Assembly (NCBI GenBank): GCA_018292915.2 | Contig: JACVVK020000191.1 | Location: 714,001 to 778,000, forward strand | Direction: 5' to 3' | Origin: Batillaria attramentaria | Taxonomy: Eukaryota; Mollusca; Gastropoda; Batillariidae | DNA: 64,000 bases | Shown here: piece after piece, positions 14,767-29,938 of the stretch | How positions within the stretch are numbered: the first letter of the stretch is position 1 | Layout: the number at the start of each line of letters is the position of its first letter | Notes under the pieces: generated by a model | What the model was told of the DNA's origin: nothing | What the model saw: the letters and a program-made list of their open reading frames with translations, nothing else | Databases searched by the model: none | Program-made: the position numbers and the translations under genes

Positions 14767-14806
<40 letters not shown>

Positions 14807-17800
14807 GCGAGCGAAAAGAGGTACGGAAAGGGTTTCCAGTACTTTCTTTATGTCAACATGCCGGCTTGACGTCAGAGAGCTTGCGTACGTGTGAGCGCGG
14901 GCAGCTAGTTCGGGTAACCTATGAGTGATCGGGGAAGGGACGCCCTGCCCATCGGGCAGCGTACACGACACAACAACCACGACGACAGCAGGTCACTGAA
15001 TGGAAACAACATATTGGGCTGGTGGCCATCTTGTTTTACAAGGCCCCATGGGCTCGCCTTCACGCAGCGGGGCTGATTTCGCTGAGCTTGCACACCCCTT
15101 TATCTCTTTCTTTACTCTTATTTCTGCTTCCATCAGTCCATTCACCTGTCTTTTGCTCTCTTAAAATCTCCTCTGGGGGGAGGTCAGTAAGCGGTTGTCT
15201 GCTGACCCTTGGTCCAGTGAGACATCTGAGGGTCGTTTCTGAAAGCCGACTTCACTGGATTCCCCCCACCTGGTCTTCACCCTGGCGGGTTTTGTTCGCA
15301 GCGCCCTGCTGGTGCTGCTGAACACCTGTCATGTTGAAGACCTTCACAACGCACCAATCTCTGGTGCGTTGTTTTCCCAAACCGCCTCACGGCGGGGAGG
15401 TTCCGTGCTGGAGCGGTCTATTCTCCAACTGCCTCCCAGGCATGTTGTCCTCATTGGCAACTAAAGAATTTTCCTTCCTACCTCTCTGTCTGTCCCTCAC
15501 CAGCCCATTCGCCTATCTCTTTCTCTTTAAAACCTCCCGAATTTAGCCGCTCTGTCCTTCCTCTCATCTCTCAGCTGATTTCTAAGTTCGGCCCTTTCAT
15601 CTATATTTCTTCTTTTTAACCACTCACTCACGTCTGCACTACCAGTGGTTAGGAATAAGTGATGTTGGGCATATGCTGCGAACTGGTTTATTGCGCCTAG
15701 GAGATGATAAGTCGCAATATTTGCTGTATATGCGCTTAGTATTTATCTTTGTTTTATCTAGTTGTAATTGTTTGTTTTCTACGCATTTTTTTTGTAACCG
15801 GGAGTTCGAGAAACTAGCATGAAGGTGCAGCGTCTCCTGCATGTCCTAGGTTTATTTTGCCCCGTAGACCAGTTTGCATCCTTTGTCCAACGTTACATTT
15901 TTGGTTTTTTCATGTGGTGCAGGCACACTCAGCCGCGAATTTGTCTTTGTGGCTTGCGCGGCTTTAAGCCCTAAAAACTCACTCACTCACTCCCTCTTGT
16001 TTTGCAAACAAAAAGGCTTTGGCTCAAAAAAGAACAAAAACAAACCTACAACAACAAAAAAACTACATTGATCACCGGGATGCACAACTCTCCCCCCCAC
16101 CCCTCACTCAATCCACTGAGTGAAAATGCCCCCCCCCCCCACACACACACACACACTTTACTTGTGTGGAACATCTGGCTGTTGAAGAGCACGTAGTTGG
16201 CATTGTGCGGAAGTTGGTGTTTCCCCTCAGTCTAGAGGGTACGTGTCATAATCGATGATGTTTGCTGATCACGTCAGGTCCGATGCGGGGCGTTCAAGCG
16301 TGGCAAGGCGATGGGTTTTCCACATTCACCATTGGTGCTTAAGTGCAATAAAGTTACACAGTAAAGTGCTCACATTTTGGATATTGGTCCATACATGAAT
16401 GGAATTTGCTGACACTAACATGTTTAGGCCCTCCGATTTATCTGACACAACTTCATAATTATGTATCTGGAAGCACGATATGAGCTGAAAATGATATTTC
16501 TACCTATTTGGAAGCTGGTCTTGTTTAGCTAAAAAAAAATAAAACACAACAATTTTCAATGAACGTTAATTTGTCTAATGTGGGCGAAGAAACATGTTTT
16601 CCCCTATTATTTTCACAGTTGAACCACGTGCCTCACGTGTCATATGGACGTGCATGTCCCTTATATCAGATAGTTTCATTCCTGTCACTTCAACGCTTCT
16701 GTGGAAACGCTCATAAACTTGTCAGTCCTATTTTGGTGATTCGGCCATAACTTAACATAAACGATGCATGAGACTATCAACATGTTTGGTTGTTCTGAGT
16801 ATGTGCATGGTATACATACCACATACACAAGACGTGTTTAAACCTAATTTCAAGCCGCCCTCATTTATTTCAAGCGGTGTATCATCTCACCTTAAGTTTC
16901 GACTCACTGGGTGGAGGAGGACATGGCGGTGGATCCACCATTTCATTTGACTGGCCAGGGCCCGTATGTAAAAGTCGAGGTTAATTTAACCCACGGCTAC
17001 GGGCCTAACCCAGACTGGGACAAAAGAACCCCAAAATTTGTTGACAACTGCAAAAGTACTGCTTCGCGGAAAGGCGTGTGTTCCTCTCCATATGATCACT
17101 AACAACACCTGTCTTACTTACGGGTCGACCTGCTGTCACCTTGATGTGTGAAACTTCATTAGCATGGACACAGAGTCTGCACCTGCTTTTCACACAGTCC
17201 TCACGTTTCCCCTAATTGGTAGGTGGCAAAATCGCCACAGCTCTGCACAGCTCTTCTAACCGATGCACGCTTCATAATGTGCGTGAAACGTGAGAATGGA
17301 GCTTACAGAAGAGACGGGAAATGGATTGCTCACACATTCTGTGACTAAACTGACGGGTTCTGGCACTTGGTGTATGTCACTATGTCAGATGGTGGCGTCA
17401 AAGTAATTATTGGGAAGTGACAAAACCTGTTGCCCGCCCGTTGCAGTTCAGCCGTTCAGTCGCACTTTATTCTGTCAGGACACTAATATATTACGAACGT
17501 GACCAGCAAAGGCAGAGCGGTGAGAGAGCTGAGGACATGAATAAAGTTTTCAGAGACGTTAATTTGTCTGTGTCTGTCCCTCTGTGTGGCAACAGCCACA
17601 CGTTGGGCGCTGAACCCGGTGTACCAGGCCAGAATCTACCCCGTCCAGAATCTACCCCGCAGGAACTGGCCTAGGCCCAAATCTACCCGGGTAGAAACTG
17701 GACTAGGCCAGAAGCTACACCGGGTTTAAACTGGCCTGGGCCAGTTCCTAGCCCCCCTGGCCCAGAATCTACCCCCTCCTGTTCTAGGCCAGTTTCTCTC

Positions 17801-17938
17801 CCCCTGGCCCCGAATGAAATAACACTTTGAAATAATAGTACTGTCTCCCAAAATCGTTCGTGTAAGTCTTGTTCATGCTAGTACAAGAGCATATAAATGA
17901 ATATTTACTTTGTCAAAATTATGTTTTAATGTACGCGT

Positions 17939-17994
<56 letters not shown>

Positions 17995-20639
17995 GACTGA
18001 GATACTGTAGATAGAGATGTTAATTAACATTAAATTTAATGCAAACAGTATAACATCAGAGCAATCTGCATAAAAAAACTGAGTAACTTGAGTTGCAGAT
18101 GAAAGCACATGTTAACTGCATCGAGACGATAAATATTCGCCATGGTCTTAACACGACCAAAGTGGCCGCCTGTTGTTAGATTGTTATGACACGCCTGAAG
18201 AATGGCATTGACACGGCTTTTTTGTGTCACCTCTTTTTATGTTGTTTACATAGTAATGGAAACAACATCATAGGACGGGCTAAATTTTCCACGTTCATGG
18301 GCAAGCATCTGTGGTACAAACGCACGTCACTGCCGATCTCCCGCAGAGACGATTTTGCAAGTGTAACTCTGACAATGACGTAAGAAAACATGCGTCATCG
18401 ATGCTGGCATGTATGGTGAGCCGAACGCACTTTTCCTCCTCCTGAGTGCCGTCTGTGTGGATGTGCGTGTGTGTGTGAATTGTGTCCGGGCCCGTTTTTT
18501 CGAAAATACTTAACCGAATGGCTTCAAATTTGGGGTATCCAAATATATCAAAATGTTACATTAGACGATTCGAGCGTGTGATGATTGCTTAAGTGATTTG
18601 GGAGTTATCGCCCTTTTGAGACAAGTTGGTTGTCTTTCGTGTACAGGCGTAATATTTATTTAAATCACTCAATTGTTTGGCAGTAGATAGCTTGAATACG
18701 GACTCTGAACAGAGTCACTACTAGAAAATGGTCGCTCTTATAGTTTTCATGTAAACCGAGCCTGAGATGACATTGCATGTGAACCCAGTTCAGATGCCTA
18801 TTTCTCCGAAAATACTGAACCGATCGATTTCAAATTTGGGGTTTCTAAATGAATCAAGATTGTTGAATAGAAGGCCCGATCCAGGTACGATTGCACACAT
18901 GATTTGCGAGTTATCGCCCTTTTCAGAAAAAGTGGCTTTCTGGCGTTTAAAGGCGTAATATATACCTAAACCACTCCATCTTTTGGACATAGATAGCATG
19001 AATACGGACTCTCAACTAAATGAATTTTGGAGGTTGTCGTTTTTATACTTTTGGCGTAAGCCGTACCTGATGAAAGTGCTGGTGAACACACTTTAGATCT
19101 CAAAATCGCTCCTACTATACATAGATAATGAGCCTGGGGTGCCATAAAAAATATGCAAAAAAAATTAGAAAAATTCACTGCAGCCGTTATCGTCAGTTGA
19201 CTCGAAAATTTGTACTCACAGCACATTTCCTCTACAAGCCACACGCCTCACAAACATCGAAAAAGAGACGCACGCGCACTGACGTAAAGTAAGTGCGTCA
19301 TGTTTGATTGACGTGATGCTGTTTTTTTCTTGGGGGTGTCTCGCCACTTTCTTTCCGAATTCCTCTGTTTGGAGACGTGGTGTATTTTACTTCTACTATG
19401 TCGACATCTTCGTGCAATCGCAGAGAAGACACGGGATATAACAGAATACAACTCCAATACTTTATGAACAGAATATGCACGGAGAACAAATTCATGAAAG
19501 AAGAAGAACCCAGAACGCTGTGCAGGGCTGCTTACGTACAGGTCAAATCCATCGCAGAAAAGGCACGCGCGCACTGACGCAAAAGGCAGTATCAGCGTCA
19601 TTTTCCGACGTCATGTTTGATTGACGTGATACTGGCATTTCTTGGGGATGTGTCGCCACTTTTTGGACGTTCTCTATGTGTAGACGGGGAAAGCGGGAGT
19701 TTCATTGATGTAGTGTGCTTTGTTTTTCCCACTGACTCTCACTCAATAGCATAGTAGAGTGAGAGAACACCACATAGGTCTCAATGGAGCACAAACGCGG
19801 CTCGCGCGAGTCTGTGTGTGTGTGTGCGTGTGCGCGTGCGTGCGTGCGTGTGAGTGTGTGTGCGCGCGCGTGTGTATGTCTGACATAACACATAGTTAGC
19901 AGGGGCGCCGGAACCGGGGGGGCAGGGGGGGCAGCTGCCCCCCCCCGTACCCAAGCAGGGGGGGGCAAGAGTATCTTTTTGCCCCCCCCCCCCCCCTGGA
20001 AAATCAGGTGACTATGGCAAGAGGGGGGGGGGGGCAAAGCCATGGTCTTGCCCCCCCCCCTCCCTTCCCCTACAACCCCTCCCCCTCTTCCTGCTCTCTC
20101 CCTCATCCCACCCAACAGAGAACTCAGTTTAGCCGTTGCATGAAATATCAAAACGACTTGGCAGAAAGTCGTCTCACCCCCCCCCCCCCCCCCCCCCGCT
20201 TTTCACTTTGTTTGGGCAAAGTCCTACCTTTCAGTGGCTCCCTGGTTCGTAAAGGTTTTTGTCTTTGCAGCATGTGAACGCCCCTTCCCCCCCCCCCCCC
20301 CCCCCCCCGCGTTTTCACTTTCTCCCGGCAACGTCCCCGTTTCCCCCCAACATCTTCCGGCGCCCCTGGTTAGAAAACGTTCGCCGCGCAGACTTGTCTG
20401 TTAAACATATTGGGTTGGGATCTTTACACTGCGCACGCAGCAGCAACACTTCAATTTTCATGGGCCTGCTTTCATTGCAAGAACTGTATCAAAGTTATTA
20501 CGCCAAATGTATTATGCGTCATCCCAGTGAGGAAAAACGTCATAGATTTCAAAGAATACAACTTGACGTCTCTCTTCCAAAAACAAGATTGGGGTGACAG
20601 CCCGGTCAGTTGTTTCCATTCAGAGAGAGAGAGAGAGAG

Positions 20640-20680
<41 letters not shown>

Positions 20681-22728
20681 ATACATGGCATTACAAAAGA
20701 ACGACCGTGACGATAGCAGGTGATCAAATGGAAACAACATATTGGGCTGGTGGCCATCTTGTTATGTTGTTTCCATAGTAATGGAAACAACATCATAGGA
20801 CGGGCTAAATTTTCCACGTTCATGGGCAAGCATCTGTGGTACAAACGCACGTCACTGCCGATCTCCCGCAGAGACGATTTTGCAAGTGTAACTCTGACAA
20901 TGACGTAAGAAAACATGCGTCATCGACGCTGGCATGTATGGTCCGCCGAACGCACTTCTCCTCCTCAGTGAGTGCCGTCTGTGCGGATGTGTGTGCGTGC
21001 GTGCGTGCGTGCGGCTGTGTGTGTGTGAATTGTGTCCAGGCCCGTTTCTTCGAAAATACTTAACCGAATGGCTTCAAATTTGGGGTATCCAAATATATCA
21101 AAATGTTACATTAGACGATTCAAGCGTGTGATGATTGCTTAAGTGATTTTGGAGTTATCGCCCTTTTGAGACAAGTTGGTTGTCTTTCGTGTACAGGCGT
21201 AATATTTATTTAAATCACTCAATTTTTTGGCAGTAGATAGCTTGAATACGGACTCTGAACAGAGTTACTACTAGAAAATGGTCGCTCTTATAGTTTTCAT
21301 GTAAACCGAGCCTGAGTTGACATTGCATGTGAACCCAGTTCAGATGCCTATTTCTCCGAAAATACTGAACCGATCGATTTCAAATTTGAGGTTTCTAAAT
21401 GAATCAAGATTGTTGAATAGAAGGCCCGATCCAGGTAGGATTGCACACATGATTTGCGAGTTATCGCCCTTTTCAGAAAAAGTGGCTTTCTGGCGTTTAA
21501 AGGCGTAATATTTACCTAAACCACTCCATTTTTTGGACATAGATAGCATGAATACGGACTCTCAACTAAATGAATTTTGGAGGTTGTCGCTTTTATACTT
21601 TTGGCGTAAGCCGTACCTGATGAAAGTGCTGGTGAACACACTTTAGATCTCAAAATCGCTCCTACTATACATAGATAATGAGCCTGGGGTGCCATAAAAA
21701 ATATGCAAAAAAATTTAAAAAATTCACTGCAGCCGTTATCGTCAGTTGACTCGAAAATTTGTACTCACAGCACATTTCCTCTACAAGCCACTCGCATCAC
21801 AAACATCGAAAAAGAGACGCACGCGCACTGACGTAAAGTAAGTGCGTCATGTTTGATTGACGTGATGCTGTTTTTTCTTGGGGGTGTCTCGCCACTTTCT
21901 TTCCGAATTCCTCTGTTTGGAGACGTGGTGTATTTTACTTCTACTATGTCGCCATCTTCGTGCAATCGCAGAGAAGACACGGGATATAACAGAATACAAC
22001 TCCAATACTTTATGAACAGAATATGCACGGAGAACAAATTCATGAAAAAAGAAGAACCCAGAACGCTGTGCAGGGCTGCTTACGTACTGAACAGGTCAGA
22101 GCCATCGCAGAAAAGGCACGCGCGCACTGACGCAAAAGGCAGTATCAGCGTCATTTTTCCGACGTCATGTTTGATTGACGTGATACTGGCATTTCTTGGG
22201 GATGTGTCGCCACTTTTTGGACGTTCTCTATGTGTAGACGGGGAAAGCGGGAGTTTCATTGATGTAGTGTGCTTTGTTTTTCCCACTGACTCTCACTCAA
22301 TAGCATAGTAGAGTGAGAGAACACCACATAGGTCTCAATGGAGCACAAACGCGGCTTGCGCGAGTCTGTGTGTGCGTGTGCGCGTGCGAGTGAGTGTGTG
22401 CGCGCGCGCGTGTGTATGTCTGACATAACACATAGTTAGAAAACGTTCGCCGCGCAGACTTGTCTGTTAAACATATTGGGTTGGTATTAATTCGATCTTT
22501 ACACTGCGCACGCAGCAGCAACACTTCAATTTTCATGGGCCTGCTTTCATTGCAAGAACTGTATCAAAGTTATTACGCCAAATGTATTATGCGTCATCCC
22601 AGTGAGGAAAAACGTCATAGATTTCAAAGAATACAACTTGACGTCTCTCTTCCAAAAACAAGATTGGGGTGACAGCCCGGTCAGTTGTTTCCATTCAGAG
22701 AGAGAGAGAGAGGGAGAGAGAGAGAGAG

Positions 22729-22767
<39 letters not shown>

Positions 22768-23883
22768 ATACATGGCATTACAAAAGAACGACCGTGACGA
22801 TAGCAGGTGATCAAATGGAAACAACATATTGGGCTGGTGGCCATCTTGTTCGGTTTTGCTGTGCACCAGCACCGCTGACTTCAGTTTGTAGCTGGCCGCA
22901 AATTGTCGTAAGTTGGACTTTGCGACAGTGCGTTTCCTTTCGTTCGACATACTGTAGAAATACGCTGGATATTTCTTTTCGGCCGAGGAAAGAAAATGCA
23001 CAACTTTTCTGTACTTCTGGTCGTCCATGATTGCAGTGATTCAGAATGACAAACTACTTGAAACATTTCCCAATCAATGCCCCAGGGTTTGTGCGTGCGC
23101 TCAGTACAACCAGTTCGACTCAGTAGTAGTCACTGTAGCAACTGGTGTAGTGAAATTGTGAATTTAGCTCAGTACAACGAATTCGAATTTAGCTCAGACC
23201 AGGGGTGGGGGGGGGGGGTGTAGATTCGGGGCCAGGGGGGTAGAAACTGGCCTAGGCCAGAAACTACCCGGGATTAAACTGGCCTAGTCCAGTTTCTACC
23301 CGGGTAGATTCGGGGCCAGGGGTAGATTCTGGCCTGTTACACCGGTTGTGACCGTGGCATAACCCTGACTTCTACATGCGGGTCCTGGGCAGTACTGGTC
23401 TGATACCGATGGCAATGCAACATTCACATGCAAGCAAAAAGTGTAAAAGATCACTATGTGCTTGCAAACAACACTCAAATATTCTCTTTTTCCATGGCTA
23501 GAAATTCGTATATGGAAACGCTTTATCAGTAAGCTTGTTGAGGAATGTATCATAATACTACTAGGTGATGTATCCGGCTTTGCCCGGGCTGATGATGTGA
23601 TATGTGTAGTAAGTGCTTTCTGGTCTCCCTGTTTGGTAATGTGTGGTGGAAAAGGACGTGAAACTCCAATTTTCCTAGATGTCTTCCCCCACCAGATTGT
23701 TTTCGTGAGTAAAGCCAGGGCTGATGATGTGACCTGTCTTGTATTTTCTGGTCTCCCTGTTTGGCGATACTTGGTGGAAAATGGCGCTAAACTCCAATTT
23801 TCTGATTTTTTTCCCCGCCAGAATGAGCCCAGCGTTCCCCTGAAAGTACCAACCAATTTTGATTGCGATGTGAGAACTCTACG

Positions 23884-23926
<43 letters not shown>

Positions 23927-26900
23927 CTTGCTATCCGGCTGGTCTCCCTGTTAGGCGATACGTGGTGGTAAAGGACGTTAAACCCCGATTTTCCGAAACT
24001 GCTGATATTGTTACCTCTAGGACTAGCCCCGGGTTCCCCTGAGTCAACCCTGTTCCGGGTGAGTCACTAACTCTAGGCCCCTTCGACGACGGCCAAGTCG
24101 GGCGAACCGAGACCGAGCCGAGCTAAGTGATACCTAAGAAGGAAAAAACAAAAATACTCGGTGACAAGGAAAGTGGACAGTTGCGAACAACTTTGAGGTC
24201 CCCGTGTTATTTCACAGTGTGCACAGAAGCGGTGAAAACTGTCGCATTCACCAACACAGTACATTTTCAGCCTGTTTAGAGATCATTGCCTGCACGAGTT
24301 GTCTCCCTTGCCGCAACAAGCACGCATTTTTCGTGGCAGACCACACAGCTGCCACGAAAAATGCATGCATGCTGCGGGTCTGTGTATGCACGGGGGGACA
24401 TCTCATGCAGGCAATAATCTCTAAACAGGCTGAAAATGTACTGTGCTGGTGAATGCGACAGCTTTCACCGCTTCTGTGCACACTGTGAAATAACTGAACA
24501 CGGGGACCTCAAAGTTGTTCGCAACTGTCCACTTTCCGAGTATTTTTTTTTTGTTTTTATTCTTTTTTTCCCCACATTTTTCATATATATACATACAAAC
24601 ATACAAACAGGAGGGCGAGATACAAGGAAATTTGATATCCGGCAAAGTACACATATACATATACCCTCGCACATAGCTTGCTGGCTTACAACTACGCACA
24701 TAACAGGAGAGAGAGAGAGCGAGAGAAATCCACACCTTAGGGTGCCATGCACCACAGATAAGATGAGGTTTCATTGGATTAATGCCTCATATGGAAGCCA
24801 TATTCTACAAAACTTAGAATATTGCCCAGCAACACCATATCTATATCTTTCTATAGTATACCAATGGCGGACTAGCTTTGTAAAAGCAGTAAAAACCGGC
24901 CGGAACTCTTTTAGTCTACACTTGTAAATAAAAAATTTTGCAACCAATATTAACAAATCAACGACTGAATCAGTATGGAAATTTTTTGCAATACCAAAAA
25001 TAACTAGAGTCTTGGATAACGTCAGTGCTGAACAGTTAGGACAGTTATCTTTAAGCCAGTTAGTGAACTCTGCCCAAAAGCTTTGTACATGATGACAATC
25101 CCAGAACAGGTGGGTAATGGTTTCCTCTTCACGCTGACAAAAAGTACATTCTGCTGACTCCGTCAGCTTTCGCAGATTCAGAAATCTTTTAGTAGGCAAT
25201 AAGCGGTGAACTAATCTTATCTGGAACCATCTGAGTTGGGAGTCAGGAGTTGTACAAAAAGGTTTACGAAAAATAGATTTTCAATCAGGCAAGTCAACAA
25301 AGTGTCGATTCCATTTTGTAACACAAGCTGGTTGAGACCTTGAGTTTGACTGTACAAGTACCATATACACTCTTTTCAAGTTTGTCCACCTTGCGCAACC
25401 AGTAGCCATAGCTTATTACCAGATCCAACATTGGATGAAGTTCGGATGATGCCAGTCCACTGCAGGTATCCCTTAATAGCATTAATAATACCAGAGTACA
25501 ATATGAAATTGGTAGAAACACCAGGATATTTCTCTTTAAACTTCTCATAAGTAAGAAACTGACCATCAGTATCTACCAGGTCACTAATAAACAAAATGCC
25601 ATTATCCATCCAATCAGGTATATGTACAGTTTTCTTGTCCCTCACTATGTGCTTATTATAATGTATACATTCTGATAAAAAATCACCGTAGTGCTTGGGC
25701 GCACAGCTGTTAGCCACATTTTTAAGGTGTTTGGCAACATCTGCCCAAAACTTATTTTTACATTGCTGCATCACAACATTAAAAAATTCAGAGCCATACT
25801 TCTGTATGTTTTTGTACGCTGGACAAGAGGCCAGTAGAATATTTTTAACCACAGAATCACACAAAAAAACACGTTTGATCCAGCTGACCTTCATGGATGT
25901 CAAAAACGAATTCACATCAAGCATTCTCAGACCACCTAGCTCGTAACCACAGCATATCGTTGCCTTATTTATCTTACTTCTCTTTCCTTCCCATAAGAAG
26001 GAGAAGAACATCTTATTAAGCTCGTTAAGAAAATGCGCCTTTGGGTCAGGAATGTTAATGAATAGATGGACAATCTTTGACATGGCAAGTGTTAATTTAA
26101 TGACTGTAATTTTTCCCAGTGGTGTGAGATTTCGCTTTGACCATTTCGACAGGATGCATTCGATGTTTTTAAGCTTGTTTTCATAATTCAAATCAGTGAT
26201 AGTGTCAATATCAGTTGAAAACTTAATACCCAACACTGTGAAGATACCAGGGTCCCAAACAAAATTGAACTCGGGCATATATCTAACATGACAATTTTTC
26301 CTTGATCCTAACCATACAACCTGGGTTTTATCCATATTGATTTTGAGGCCAGAGATAGAGGAGAAGAACTGTAGAGTTTGAATACTTTCCTTAAACGATT
26401 TTTGGCTGCCATCTAAGAACAGAGATGTGTCATCTGCAAACTGGGAGAGGAGAACATTTACATTTTGTATCTTAATACCTTTTATGTCTTTGTTCTGGCT
26501 CACCATTGAAGAGAGAACTTCCGCACAGATCAGGTAAAAAATAGGGCGAACTGGGATCGCCCTGCCTGCAGCCCCTTCCTATCTCAAACCAGCTAGAGTA
26601 AGAGCCATTTACTGCAACGCACGATTTTATGTTGTTATAAAAAGTATATATCCATCTTTTCATATCTGGGCCGAAATTGAAAAAGTCGAGACACTTTTTA
26701 AGAAATGACCAGGCTACACTGTCAAATGCTTTTTCGAAATCAATTAGAAGCAAAAGGTCAGGCATCTGATGCATTTCAGTATAAGCCAGAACATCATATA
26801 AAAGTCTTACATTTTCACCTATATATCTACCTTTTAGGAAGCCTTTTTGGTCCTCATCGATTATGCTTGGGAGTACAGTCTTTAAGCGGTTGGAGATGCA

Positions 26901-29900
26901 GGCAGAGGCAATCTTGTATGTTGTATTTAATAGAGTGATAGGACGCCAATTTTTTTAGAAATTTCTTGTTTTTCCCCTCCTTTGGGACACATGTTATGAC
27001 ACCTTGACGTTGCGTAGTTGACATTTGACCTTGACAGAAACCATAGTTGATAGATCTGACCAAGAAAATACCAATGTCCATCCAAAAATTTTTGAAGAAT
27101 TCTGTTGTAAAGCCATCTGAGCCTGGACTCTTATTATTGCTCATATGTTTCAGTGCATTAAAAGCTTCTTGGATAGAAATGGGGCCTTCTATGGAGGCAC
27201 TTAACTCTTCCGATAGCTTCGGTGCAAAAACTGTGGAAGAAAGGTCGACATCCACAGTATCTGCCTCTCTCGAGGCATACAGTTGCTGATAGAAGAGCTG
27301 AGTTTCATCAACAATAGATTTCTGATCATGGACCACCTCACCATTTTCTTTTTCGATGTAATTCATGGACTTCTGATTATAATTCCGACTCTCAAGGCTA
27401 CAGAAGTATCTGGTAGCTTTTTCACCATCTTGGATCCATTTTGCACGGGAACGGACAATTACGCCCTCAGTTTTCTTCTTACGCAGCTCTACAAGTTCAG
27501 CTCTTTTGTTCTCAAGAACGTCTACATTATCTTCATTTACATTTAGTTCTAATTCAGTAATGGTTTTTTGTAGTGTTATCTCTTTATTATTTTCTTCTTT
27601 CTTTTTGAAACTTGCATATGAGATTGTCCGGCCCCGCACTTCCAGAAGTATCATTTCAAAAAACAACTGATCATTTATGGTGAATTGAATGTCATGGTTA
27701 CTAATGTCCGAAATTGTGTCCATGTTGTACACTACAATGCCATACTGCCTTTTCAGTTCTAAGATGACCTTTTTGACCATATCAACATATTCTTTATCCC
27801 TAAGCAAAGAGTTATTAAACTTCCAAAGTGACTTTGTTTTCTGTTTACATTGTGATGAGAACTCGACAGAGACCAATGAATGATCTGATCGGTAACCAGA
27901 TTCAATTTTCGTACATGATACATCTAACAGTAGGCATTCAGAGACCAGAAAGTAGTCCAATCTGCCCTGCTGAGTTGAATTGAAACGCCGCCATGTGTAT
28001 TGTCTTTTGCCAGGATTAAGCTCCCGCCATACATCAGCTAAGGCATAATTATTTATCATATCATGCACTTTTTTCATGGACTGGGGTCGGTTGACGTTCC
28101 TGTATCTGAAAGTGTCTTTGCTAGCGTCCAGGACTACGTTCCAATCTCCGCCGATAAAAACGTACTGATTATCCAAGCGGTCCATTTGCTCACAAATGGC
28201 ATCAAAAAAGACCGGCAAGTCCATGTTACTCGGCCCATACACATTTACAAGTGTCATGCGCTTTCCAGCAACATCAATATCTAACACAATATAGCTACCA
28301 TCATCACTTCGGATTACTTCATGCAGCTTATACTCAAAGTTGCTATTGAACAATATAGCAACCCCCTTACTGTTAGTATTGTTACCACTAAGGATACATT
28401 CGTAACCCCACATAGATCTTGTAATACTTTCCGTTTCTGTTTTTAAGTGTGTTTCCTGCAAGAAATATATACATGCATTTTGTTGCCGGAGAAAGTTGAA
28501 TACATCCTTTCTCTTTTTGTACTCACCAAGTCCATTGGTGTTGAATGAGCATATCTTTATGGGACTATCATTTGCCATTTCATATATAGCTAGGAATATT
28601 AAACATCCCACGCACATTACCATCAATCCTCAGTACATGAGGATTGGTCCTATAGACAGAACAGACTTTGGACCACTTTGCTGTCAAGTTCACAAATCTA
28701 ATCATGTTCATACTGAGCCCAGATGGTAGAGAAAACAGCAAAACATTCCAAGTACAATACTCACAGCAGCAGGTATAAACTAGGTAACACAGAGGCAAAC
28801 AAGTAAGGCCATCAAGTAAGTTGTCAAACCAGCAAAGCACAAATAACACGAATAAAGGACAAAAAAGGACACAGGGATAGTGAAAACAGTAAGAAAAAAA
28901 AAGAGAAAAAATACATTAGATGGGAACATATCGCTCTCTTCCACGGAGGAATGGGTGTTCACCCAGAGATGACCTCACGACATGAAGCTAATTAGGTATC
29001 AAAACATCCATGTACACATTGAAGAATTAAACGTAAGTCAGTGCAGGCTTTTGGGGAAAAAAAAAAGGGGGGGGGGGGGTGAGGGGGGGAAGCGGTGGGG
29101 GGGGGGGGGAAGAAAAAAGAAACAAACTAGGTGGGGGGGGGGGGGAGGAAGGAAAAAAGAACAAAAAATAAATAAGTAAAATGATATAAAATAAATAAAT
29201 AGATAAAATAGAAAAAAAAGGGGGGGGGGGGCTGAGGAGGAGAAATTCACTGAATAATGGATGTGTTGCATGTTTGTTTGTTTTTTTGAAGAAAAAAAAA
29301 AAACGCCACTTCACTCCACTAAGACGCTCCTGGGGCCAACTACTCAAAACAGTAATGTAAATGTAAATAGGCAGCCAGTAAACAGCTGCAGCCACCAAGA
29401 GAACCCATCCTAACATACCAAACAACAGGGGGGGGGGGGGGGGGCAGTACGTGAGCACTCAGCTGTAAAGGATGACAAGTACCAAAATACGAGAAGAGAG
29501 GTGACTAAAAAATTTTTTAAAAAAAACAACCAACCTTATGTACACACACAGGCATATATATACATGTATACATATATATACACTGTACATACATACATAC
29601 GCATACATATACACATATATACACACACATGTATATAATATATACCCACACACACACACATGCATACCCCCATACATAATGTATAAGGAGCAGAACCGAC
29701 TGACGAGACAAAATAAGACTGCTCAGTATTTGCAAGTTTTTGTACACGGACACTTATGAAAAGGTAAGCCAACAAAACAGTCAAGCATGGCAGCGAAGAC
29801 TAGTTACAGTAAAAGGAAACTAGAAGGGCATTATTACATACATCTCTACATACAATGACCATGGAGCAAATTTGCTCACCTTCGCTGTAACATGATGAGT

Positions 29901-29906
29901 ACAATG

Positions 29907-29938
<32 letters not shown>

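Noticed and set aside
14769..14804. G-quadruplex or functional G tract
   Set aside because: It is a 36-base G homopolymer at the edge of a SINE fragment; homopolymers here are common and length may be a sequencing artefact.
26854..28626. A 590-codon open frame as a host gene
   Set aside because: It is the endonuclease/reverse-transcriptase part of a LINE, with frameshifts downstream, a T-rich 3' end and a target duplication.
29027..29458. Proline-rich open frames near 29.1 kb
   Set aside because: They translate G/A homopolymer runs within the LINE's 5' region; composition only.
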